A stretch of 6,809 nucleotides of DNA from the NCBI GenBank assembly GCA_937952135.1, contig CALFYL010000078.1:1-6809 (forward strand). Reading direction: 5' to 3'. The stretch comes from an uncultured Planctomycetia bacterium. GTDB lineage: Bacteria; Planctomycetota; UBA1135; GCA-002686595. The position numbers were made by a program, and so were the translations under genes. Shown one piece after another: positions 1 to 5,525 of this stretch. The notes beneath the pieces were generated by a model that saw nothing but the letters and a program-made list of their open reading frames with translations, made no database searches and had not been told where the DNA came from. Positions within the stretch are counted from its first letter, which is position 1. Every line of letters begins with the position of its first letter.

Positions 1-710
1 ACATGAGCGAGTTCAAGGAGGAGCACAAAGTCTCGCTGCTCATGGGCTCGCCCCCGGGTTACGTCGGCTACGGCGAAGGCGGCGTGCTCACCGAAGCCGT
101 GCGCCGCAAGCCCTACAGCGTCGTCTTGCTCGACGAGCTCGAGAAGGCGCACCCCGGCGTTCAGGACGTCTTCTACCAGGTGTTCGACAAGGGCTCGATG
201 AAGGACGGCGAAGGCCGCGACATCGACTTCCGCAACACCGTGATCCTGATGACCACGAACGCCGGCACGGACACGATCATGGCGCTCAACGCCGATCCGG
301 CGACGATGCCGGACGCGCAGGGCCTCGGCGAAGCGCTGCGCCCCGAGCTGCTCAAGCACTTCAAGCCGGCCTTCCTCGGCCGCACGACGATCCTGCCGTA
401 TTTCCCGCTGTCGGACAGCGTTCTGCGCAACATCATCGGGCTCAAGCTCAACAAGATCGTGAAGCGCGTGCGCGAGAACTACGGCGCGACGATGACCTAT
501 TCGAAGGAGCTCGTGGACGCCGTCGCCGCGCGCTGCACCGAGGTCGAATCGGGCGCGCGCAACGTCGACCACATCCTCAGCCGCACGCTGCTGCCGGAGA
601 TGGCGGGCGAGTTCCTCGCACGCATGGCGGCGGGCGAGAAGATCCACAGCGTGAACGTCACCACCGGCCCCGACGGAGCGTTCCGCTACGAGTTCGGCGA
701 CGCGGCGTGA
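1..710 (+). CDS. clpV: ClpV/TssH sheath-disassembly ATPase, C-terminal part (5' end outside window)
   Basis: Partial gene: about 236 codons of a protein family usually near 850-900 residues, so this is the end of the second AAA+ domain (D2) plus the C-terminal lid. The ATG at base 3 is internal, because it is the Met of the conserved MSEF/MSEY segment that follows D2 Walker A in ClpB-type proteins. Counting that Met as 1, I see the D2 pore loop GYVGYGEGG (19-27), Walker B VVLLDELEK (40-48, acidic pair D44/E45), sensor 1 in MTTNAG (N86), the arginine finger in FLGR (R127) and sensor 2 in GARN (R186). GARNVDHIL at the sensor-2 site is typical of ClpV, whereas ClpB usually has GARPLKR. The family role is to extract and unfold TssB/TssC from contracted sheaths in the cytoplasm so they can be reused. 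It lies upstream of hcp and vgrG on the same strand, which fits a T6SS locus. The 282-base gap after it suggests that the hcp-vgrG genes have their own promoter. Confidence 0.95.
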   Translation, partial: MSEFKEEHKVSLLMGSPPGYVGYGEGGVLTEAVRRKPYSVVLLDELEKAHPGVQDVFYQVFDKGSMKDGEGRDIDFRNTVILMTTNAGTDTIMALNADPATMPDAQGLGEALRPELLKHFKPAFLGRTTILPYFPLSDSVLRNIIGLKLNKIVKRVRENYGATMTYSKELVDAVAARCTEVESGARNVDHILSRTLLPEMAGEFLARMAAGEKIHSVNVTTGPDGAFRYEFGDAA

Positions 711-774
711 TGCGCGCGCCCCGCGCTTCCGCGGCGCCACGCGCTCGAGAACCCTCGAACGCCTCTCTCACTGG

Positions 775-803
775 TTGCCTCCCACGCACAACCCACTTCT
801 AGT
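775..803 (+). promoter_or_regulatory. Weak candidate sigma70-type promoter upstream of hcp
   Basis: TTGCCT (775-780, 4 of 6 to the -35 consensus) and TCTAGT (798-803, 4 of 6 to the -10 consensus) are 17 bases apart. They sit in the locally AT-richer part (about 765-815) of the gap between clpV and hcp. If real, the transcript would have a leader of roughly 180 nt before the hcp start. Two 4-of-6 boxes can arise by chance and the organism's sigma factors are unknown, so this is only the best-placed candidate. I saw no good sigma54 site (TGGC-N8-TTGC) in the gap. Confidence 0.22.
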
Positions 804-920
804 TTCGAATTCCCTGTGCGCTCGCGCCGCGACATCGGCTCGACCGCGCTCTCGCGCGTTCCCCGCGCGGCGTCCCCCAACGGGCTCGACCGACCACGTT
901 CCGGCCGGACCCGTATTGGT

Positions 921-955
921 CCCCTACCTTAAGTCCTCCCCGCACCCCCCACCCC
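921..955 (+). other. Cluster of C-runs (G-runs on the - strand) in the hcp leader
   Basis: Four runs of C (921-924, 938-941, 945-950, 952-955) lie in a stretch with very little G, 38 to 72 bases before the hcp start. The three 3'-most runs are 1 to 3 bases apart; the first is 13 bases away. On the - strand this reads as G-runs that could form an imperfect quadruplex. As RNA it would be a G-poor, probably unstructured leader just upstream of the ribosome binding site. Any function is inference. Confidence 0.4.
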
Positions 956-977
956 GAACCGCTTCAGTCAAGGTTCA

Positions 978-984
978 AAAGGAG
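978..984 (+). promoter_or_regulatory. Strong ribosome binding site of the first hcp gene
   Basis: AAAGGAG ends 8 bases before the ATG at 993, a near-ideal Shine-Dalgarno sequence and spacing. It fixes the start of this hcp gene. It is the only strong Shine-Dalgarno sequence in the window, which fits the need for far more Hcp than spike protein. Confidence 0.8.
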
Positions 985-992
985 CAGCAAGC

Positions 993-1466
993 ATGGCCGT
1001 GTACATGAAAGTCATCGGCATCGAAGGCGGTGTCACGCAGTCGTCCCACCCCAAGTGGATCCAGATCAACAGCTGCGAGATGCCGGTCGTCCGTCCGGGC
1101 GTGAACACCACGCCGGGCAAGGTCGTCGACCGCCTGCGTTCGGCCGTCGACTTCGAAGACATCACGCTGCGCAAGGACGGCGACATCTCGAGCGGCCACT
1201 TGATGAAGTGGATGATCAACGGCGAGACGAAGGAAGTGATCATCCACTTCTGCAAGGAGAAGGGCGACACGATCCTCGAGGTCAAGCTGCACAACACGCT
1301 GCTGACCAACTACCGTTACTCGATGCGCGCCGACGATCCGCTGGAGGAGGAGCTCAAGCTCGACTTCACGAAGATCGAGATGGTCTACACCAGCTACGAC
1401 GCGAAGAACGTAAAGATGAAGCCGTTCCCGGTCGGCTACGACCTGGCGACAGCGGCGGCGATGTGA
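993..1466 (+). CDS. hcp: Hcp (TssD), T6SS inner-tube protein
   Basis: The 157-residue product has the length and pattern of the Hcp/TssD family. It opens with the N-terminal strand MAVYMKVIGIEGGVT, followed by HPKWIQINS (19-27), an extended loop around 31-52 and DITLRKDGDISSGHLMKW (56-73). The latter is equivalent to the family's 'I.VTK..D.ASP.L' segment. EVIIHFCKE (81-89), VKLHNTLLTNYRYS (97-110) and LKLDFTKIEMVYTSYD (121-136) complete the beta-barrel. Family members form hexameric rings that stack into the tube expelled on sheath contraction, and can carry small effectors in the lumen. The strong ribosome binding site confirms the start. This copy is closer to classical Hcp than the two Hcp-like modules that follow, so it is the likely main tube subunit. 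A strong hairpin begins 5 bases after its stop codon. Confidence 0.93.
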   Translation: MAVYMKVIGIEGGVTQSSHPKWIQINSCEMPVVRPGVNTTPGKVVDRLRSAVDFEDITLRKDGDISSGHLMKWMINGETKEVIIHFCKEKGDTILEVKLHNTLLTNYRYSMRADDPLEEELKLDFTKIEMVYTSYDAKNVKMKPFPVGYDLATAAAM

Positions 1467-1471
1467 TCTCG

Positions 1472-1519
1472 GCGCCGGCCCCGGCTCGCCGCGCGACGCG
1501 CGAGAGCCGGGGCCGGCGC
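1472..1519 (+). promoter_or_regulatory. Very stable GC hairpin between the two hcp genes
   Basis: Arms 1472-1486 and 1505-1519 are perfect 15-base inverted repeats, and 1487/1504 adds a 16th pair. Inside, 1490-1493 can pair with 1497-1500 around a CGA loop after a small internal bulge. The stem is almost all G-C. No T-run follows, so it is not a classic intrinsic terminator. It starts 5 bases after the hcp stop. It could protect the 3' end of an abundant hcp mRNA, cause partial termination, or be a processing site that lowers expression of the downstream genes. The structure is visible in the sequence; the role is inferred. Confidence 0.75.
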
Positions 1520-1554
1520 ACTTCCTCGCGGCGAAGCACTCGAACGAACTCTCG

Positions 1555-2034
1555 ATGACCTCCTACATGTGGATCCAGGGCGTGACGTCCGCCGACGCCT
1601 CGTCGCCCGACCCGAATTGGATCCTCGTCGACCGTTACTCCTTCGCGATGCAGCGCGAGGAGATCGTCGTCGGCGTGGGCGAGGACAGCGAGACCCAGAA
1701 GAAGCCGCTGATCCGGCTCGCGTCGATCCACAAGGCGGCGGACGCGCACACGCCCAAGCTCGCGCAATGGCACGTCGACCACCGCGAGCGGCGCTACAAG
1801 AAGGTCGTGCTCGCCGAATGCGATCTGGGCTTCGAGCCCTACCTGATGGTCACGTTGGAGAACGCGCTGCTGGTCGGCTACTCGCTCAACGCGAACGCCG
1901 ACTCCGGCGGCGGCGGCTCCACCGAACAACTCTCGATCGAGTACACCAAGCTCGAGTTCAAGTTCCGCTCGATGGATGCGGCGTCGGCCTTCGACTCGTA
2001 CCGCACGTTCAAGTTCGACGACGCTCAGTCGTGA
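1555..2034 (+). CDS. Second, divergent Hcp-like protein
   Basis: This 159-residue protein keeps the Hcp layout but diverges from the first copy. It has an N-terminal strand with SYMWIQGV (3-10), PNWILVDRYSF (20-30), IRLASIHKAADAHTPKLAQW (53-72, the 'TK..D.ASP.L' segment), YKKVVLAECDL (81-91), YLMVTLENALLVGYSLN (96-112) and LSIEYTKLEFKFRSMD (126-141). A glycine-rich loop DSGGGGST (116-123) precedes the last barrel strand. The usual GxVT after the first strand is replaced by a Ser/Asp/Pro-rich turn. The start fits because the N-terminus aligns with the first Hcp, although no Shine-Dalgarno sequence is visible before it. It lies 88 bases after hcp and 51 before the Hcp-VgrG gene. It may be an alternative tube subunit, an effector-adapted Hcp, or a junction ring between tube and spike. 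The Hcp fold is well supported; the specialised role is inference. Confidence 0.85.
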   Translation: MTSYMWIQGVTSADASSPDPNWILVDRYSFAMQREEIVVGVGEDSETQKKPLIRLASIHKAADAHTPKLAQWHVDHRERRYKKVVLAECDLGFEPYLMVTLENALLVGYSLNANADSGGGGSTEQLSIEYTKLEFKFRSMDAASAFDSYRTFKFDDAQS

Positions 2035-2085
2035 GTCCGCGCCGCCGCGCGGCGACCCGACGATCCAAGACTCCCACGCCACGCC

Positions 2086-4863
2086 ATGCTCATCTACGCC
2101 AAGGTCGGAGACGGATCGGTCAAGAGCGGGCTCACCGCGAAGGACCACGAAGGTTGGTTCGAGGTCACGCGCTTCGAGTTCGGCGAGGGCAGCGTGTACG
2201 ACTCGCGCACCGGCGCCGCCCCGCAGGAAGAGGATTCGGACGACGCGCCGGCGCCGACGAACGCGATGTTCAAGGAGCTGTTCGAGCTCGCCAAGAAGAT
2301 GCGCTCGGACAGCAAGCGGCTGCACGCCGAATACCCGCTGTTCAGCTCGAGCGCGACGCTGACCAAGCCCGTCGACGCGGTGAGCCACGACCTGATGGAC
2401 TGGGCCAGCACCGGCGATCCGCGCCGCATCCAGTTCGACCTGTGCCCGCCGGGCGGACAGGTGATGTTGAGCGTCGTGCTCAAGCGCTCGCGCGTCACGA
2501 AGTACGCCTTCGAAGGCCCCAACGGATCGAGCGGCAACGCCGTCGAGACGCTCACGCTCGACTGGGAGGAGCTCGAGCTCCACACCTGGGAGATTCCGCC
2601 GGACGGCAGCGCGCCGCGCGGACCGTTCTCGTTCACGTGGACGCGTCCGGAGGCGCCGGCGGCGCGCAGTGCGATCTCGGGGAGCGACTGGACCACGGAC
2701 TTCGCGACCGGGTTGGACGGTCCGGCGCTGTCCTGGGGTGAAGCGCAGCTCGACCAGCCGCCGGGCGCGGCGCACCCCGATTCGAGCGGCTACGAGCAAC
2801 TCGGCCGCTCGCTCAAGGTCGGGCGCATCGGCTCGGCGGAGTTCGCGCTCGAGGCCTTCACCGGCAGCGAGTCGATGTCGCAGCTCTTCAAGTTCAAGTT
2901 GTCGCTGGTGGCGAGCGCGGCGATCGACCCCAAGGCGGTCATCGGCAAGGAAGTGTCGTTCTCGATCGAGGACGACAGCGGCATCGAGAGCTCGAAGGCC
3001 AGTCCGCCGCGCCACTTCCACGGCATCGTTCGCCGCCTTCGCGCGGCGGAAGCCGGGTCGGGCGACGCGCGCCGCTTCGAAGCGATCGTGGTGCCGCAAA
3101 TGTGGCGGCTCACCAAGCGCACCGACTGCCGCATCTTCCAAAACAAGACGATCTCCGACATCGTCAAAGCCGTCTGCACGGGCGCGGGCATGCCCGGCTC
3201 GTACGTCGACACCGCGGCGCTGGGCGACGCGGACGCGACGCTCGAGTACTGCGTGCAGTACCGCGAGAGCGACTTCGACTTCGTCGCGCGCCTGCTCGAG
3301 GCGCACGGGATCTTCTTCTTCTTCCGCCACGCGGCGGCGAGCCACACGCTCGTGCTCGCGGCGAAGACCACGGCCTACCAGGACTGCGATCCGGCGCAGC
3401 TCGTGCAGTCGAGCGGCGCCTTCGACGGCAAGCACGTGTCGCGCTGGTCGTGCGCGTGGGAGGTGGTGTCGAAGAAGGCCGTGCTCGATTCGCGCGACGT
3501 GTCGAAGGCGAACGCGCAGGCGAAGCTCACGGCGGAGCGCGCGAACAACCTGGGGCTCAGCGACACGGATGCGCTCGAGCTCTACGACTATCCGGGCTCG
3601 TACTTCACGAGCGCCGCGGGCACGAAGCTCGCCACGGCGGCCATCGAGTCCGAGGAAGCGACGCACGAGGTCGGCTCGGGCGACAGCAGTTGCGACCAGC
3701 TCGGCGTCGGCCTGAAGTTCAGCTTCTCCGCGGACGAAGGCCAGGCCGATGCGGGCGCGTCCTACGTGCTCACGCGCGTGGAGCACTCGGCGCAAGTGCG
3801 CGTCGACGCGACGGGAGCGGCGGTCGCCTACAGCAACCGCTTCATGGCCATCCCTTCCGCGCGCATCTTCCGGCCGCGAAAGCGCCGACAGCGCCCGTAC
3901 CTGATCGGCACGCAGACCGCGGTCGTCGTCGCGCCCGACGGCGAAGAGATCCACACCGACGAGTTCGGCCGCATCAAGGTGCGCTTTCACTGGGACCGCA
4001 ATCCCGACGTGAAGCCGGAGGAGCGCTCGTGCTGGATCCGCGTCGCGCAGAGCCTCGCCGGCAACGGCTGGGGCATCGTGACGCTGCCGCGCAAGGACCA
4101 GGAGGTCGTGGTCGAGTTCATCGACGGCGATCCCGACCGGCCGCTCGTCGTCGGCGCGGTCTACAACGGCGAGAACAAGCCGCGCGATCTGCCTGCGATG
4201 AAGACGCAGACCGTGCTGCGCACGCGCTCGAGCAAGGAAGGCACGGCGGAGACCTTCAACGAGCTGCGCTTCGAGGACAAGAAGGGCGAGGAGCACGTTT
4301 TCTTCCACTGCGAGAAGGACTTCGAGCGCATCGTCAAGCACGACGACAAGCTGACGGTCGGCAAGGACGACGAAGGCTCGCGCACGGTCGTGATCAACAA
4401 GGACTCGACGCTCACCATCAACAAGGGCCACCGGCTCGAGACGATCAAGGAAGGCAACGACACGCTGACGATCGAGAAGGGCGATCGCACCATCGAGGTC
4501 AAGACCGGCAAGGAGACCGTGACGATCAAGGGCGACCGCAGCGTCACGATCCAGAGCGGCAACGAATCGCTCGAGGTCACGAGCGGCGACCAGAGCGTGA
4601 AGGCCGGCGGCAAGATCGCGCACGAGTCGTCGGGCGCGTTCAGCATCAAGTCGTCGGGCGGCAAGGTCACCGTGGAGTCGCCGCAGGCCATCGAGCTCAC
4701 CGCCGGCAGCAGCAAGATCAAGGTCGGCGCGTCGGGCATCGTGATCGAGAGTCCGTCGATCAAGATCAACGGCAAGATGGAGACCAAGATCACCGGCGCG
4801 ATGATCTCGGTCGAAGCGTCGGGCGTGATGAAGGCCAAGGGCTCGGCCGTGATGCTGGGTTGA
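2086..4863 (+). CDS. vgrG: Hcp-VgrG fusion: T6SS spike protein with N-terminal Hcp-like domain
   Basis: This 925-residue protein has two parts in one uninterrupted frame. Residues 1-187 form an Hcp-like domain: MLIYAKVGDG, then GWFEVTRFEFGEG (23-35), ATLTKPVDAVSHDLMDW (90-106), RIQFDLCPPGGQ (114-125), VMLSVVLKRSRVTKYAF (126-142) and ETLTLDWEELELHTW (154-168). An extra segment of about 45 residues (roughly 43-88) sits in its extended loop. A Pro/Gly/Ala-rich linker (about 188-237) leads to a complete VgrG. Its gp27-like base begins near SLKVGRIGSAEFALEAFTG (242-260) and includes RESDFDFVARLLEAHGIFF (393-411). The gp5-like OB domain includes DEFGRIKVRFHWDR (625-638), SCWIRVAQSLAGNGWG (648-663) and FIDGDPDRPLVVGAVYN (678-694). 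NELRFEDKKGEEHVFFHC (725-742) and a beta-helix (about 755-925) follow. There is no extra C-terminal toxin domain. VgrG trimers cap the Hcp tube and carry the tip and effectors. The start is set by the match of its N-terminus to the other Hcps, since no Shine-Dalgarno sequence is evident. Confidence 0.93.
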   Translation: MLIYAKVGDGSVKSGLTAKDHEGWFEVTRFEFGEGSVYDSRTGAAPQEEDSDDAPAPTNAMFKELFELAKKMRSDSKRLHAEYPLFSSSATLTKPVDAVSHDLMDWASTGDPRRIQFDLCPPGGQVMLSVVLKRSRVTKYAFEGPNGSSGNAVETLTLDWEELELHTWEIPPDGSAPRGPFSFTWTRPEAPAARSAISGSDWTTDFATGLDGPALSWGEAQLDQPPGAAHPDSSGYEQLGRSLKVGRIGSAEFALEAFTGSESMSQLFKFKLSLVASAAIDPKAVIGKEVSFSIEDDSGIESSKASPPRHFHGIVRRLRAAEAGSGDARRFEAIVVPQMWRLTKRTDCRIFQNKTISDIVKAVCTGAGMPGSYVDTAALGDADATLEYCVQYRESDFDFVARLLEAHGIFFFFRHAAASHTLVLAAKTTAYQDCDPAQLVQSSGAFDGKHVSRWSCAWEVVSKKAVLDSRDVSKANAQAKLTAERANNLGLSDTDALELYDYPGSYFTSAAGTKLATAAIESEEATHEVGSGDSSCDQLGVGLKFSFSADEGQADAGASYVLTRVEHSAQVRVDATGAAVAYSNRFMAIPSARIFRPRKRRQRPYLIGTQTAVVVAPDGEEIHTDEFGRIKVRFHWDRNPDVKPEERSCWIRVAQSLAGNGWGIVTLPRKDQEVVVEFIDGDPDRPLVVGAVYNGENKPRDLPAMKTQTVLRTRSSKEGTAETFNELRFEDKKGEEHVFFHCEKDFERIVKHDDKLTVGKDDEGSRTVVINKDSTLTINKGHRLETIKEGNDTLTIEKGDRTIEVKTGKETVTIKGDRSVTIQSGNESLEVTSGDQSVKAGGKIAHESSGAFSIKSSGGKVTVESPQAIELTAGSSKIKVGASGIVIESPSIKINGKMETKITGAMISVEASGVMKAKGSAVMLG
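4381..4611 (+). repeat. Beta-helix repeat region of the VgrG spike
   Basis: Residues about 766-842 of the VgrG consist of short repeats of 8 to 10 residues with alternating hydrophobic residues and a turn G, GD or GN. Examples are DTLTIEKGD, RTIEVKTGK, ETVTIKGD, RSVTIQSGN and ESLEVTSGD. This is the pattern of the triple-stranded beta-helix of gp5/VgrG needles. The repeats are diverged at DNA level and are a structural part of the gene, not a mobile or phase-variable repeat. Confidence 0.75.
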
Positions 4864-4876
4864 GAGAGCGAACGCG

Positions 4877-5512
4877 ATGAGCAGACAAGCAACCAAGTTC
4901 GCGACGCAGCCGTTGGCGCAGGTGCTCGAGGGCATCGAGCTCGGCGAGCGCGCGACGGGCCAGCTCCAGCCCGGCGACGACGCGAGCGCGTTGTTCGCAC
5001 GGCTCGCCGGCGCCGGACTCCACGTCGACGCGCTGAAGGTGGCGGCGGCGGCGCTGCCCAAGCGCGAAGCGGTGTGGATGGCGGCGCGCTGCGTTCAGGA
5101 GCTGCTCGGCGCGGCGGCGCCGGCGGTGCAGGCGGCCGCGCTCGATGCGGCGCGCACCTGGGCGCAGGAACCGAGCGACGCCAACCGTCGCGCCGCGAGC
5201 GCGGCGTCCGAGAAAGCCGGACTCGATCAAGCCTTCGGCTGCGTGGCGCTCGCCGCCTTCATGAGCGAAGGCAGCCTCGGCCCGCCCGAGGTTCCGCCGA
5301 TGCCGCCCGCGGCGCACCTTTGCGCGCTTTCGGCGGGCCTCGCGCTCGAGATCGCGTTCGCCGGGATCCCGCTCCCGGAGCGAGCCAAGGCGGGAGCGCG
5401 CTGCGTCGCGGTCGCGCGCGAGGTCGCCGAGCAGCCGGCGCCATGGGACGCGCCGCCGAAACCGCCCGCGACAGCGACCCCGAATCCCGCGACGCGCCCG
5501 CTGAAGCGCTGA
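4877..5512 (+). CDS. Small T6SS-associated protein resembling DUF6931
   Basis: This 211-residue, mostly helical, Ala-rich protein lies 13 bases after the vgrG stop, so it is very probably co-transcribed. The features I associate from memory with the DUF6931 family of T6SS loci are present. These are LPKREAVWMAARCVQ (60-74), a helix ending in TWAQEPSDANRRAA (94-107), and FMSEGSLGPPEVPPMPP (128-144), which leads into a long last helix (146-185) ending in CVAVAREVA. No signal peptide, membrane segment or catalytic motif is seen. The last 25 residues are Pro/Ala/Thr-rich (PAPWDAPPKPPATA...) and look like a disordered tail. Position after the spike gene and before the unknown large protein would suit an adaptor or chaperone, but the family's biochemical role is not known to me. 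The ribosome binding site is weak (GAGAG close to the vgrG stop). The coding call is firm; the family name is from motif memory only. Confidence 0.8.
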   Translation: MSRQATKFATQPLAQVLEGIELGERATGQLQPGDDASALFARLAGAGLHVDALKVAAAALPKREAVWMAARCVQELLGAAAPAVQAAALDAARTWAQEPSDANRRAASAASEKAGLDQAFGCVALAAFMSEGSLGPPEVPPMPPAAHLCALSAGLALEIAFAGIPLPERAKAGARCVAVAREVAEQPAPWDAPPKPPATATPNPATRPLKR

Positions 5513-5514
5513 GG
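5511..5514 (+). promoter_or_regulatory. Possible ribosome binding site overlapping the upstream stop codon
   Basis: GAGG overlaps the TGA of the DUF6931-like gene and ends 11 bases before the ATG at 5526. The spacing is a little long and the match short. It suggests translational coupling of the last two genes. Confidence 0.35.
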
Positions 5515-5525
5515 TCGCGCCGACG

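Noticed and set aside
3..5. The ATG at base 3 as a true start of a short ATPase-like protein.
   Set aside because: It falls within the conserved D2 segment after Walker A. A protein starting here would lack its nucleotide-binding P-loop, so the gene must begin upstream of the window.
721..734. A small inverted repeat (CCGCG-CTTC-CGCGG) just after clpV, considered as a terminator.
   Set aside because: The stem has only 5 pairs and no T-run follows. Such short GC palindromes are common at this base composition.
775..1008. A short + strand open frame in the gap before hcp.
   Set aside because: The product is Pro/Arg/Ser-rich with no motif, has no ribosome binding site, and overlaps the hcp start.
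2039..2050. A self-complementary CGCCGCGCGGCG before the Hcp-VgrG start, considered as an operator or terminator.
   Set aside because: It is too short to form a stem with a usable loop and is an expected by-product of GC-rich sequence.
3313..3324. Four TTC codons in a row in vgrG, considered as a slippage repeat.
   Set aside because: The unit is 3 bases, so length change would not shift the frame. The aromatic run matches the 'EEGIYYYF' site conserved in VgrG proteins.
1366..5061. A very long open frame on the - strand (about 1,230 codons) across hcp, vgrG and the next gene.
   Set aside because: It is antisense to genes with clear family motifs. Its translation is Arg/Ala/Leu/Asp-rich low-complexity sequence, as expected when GC-rich codons are read in reverse. 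No domain is recognisable.
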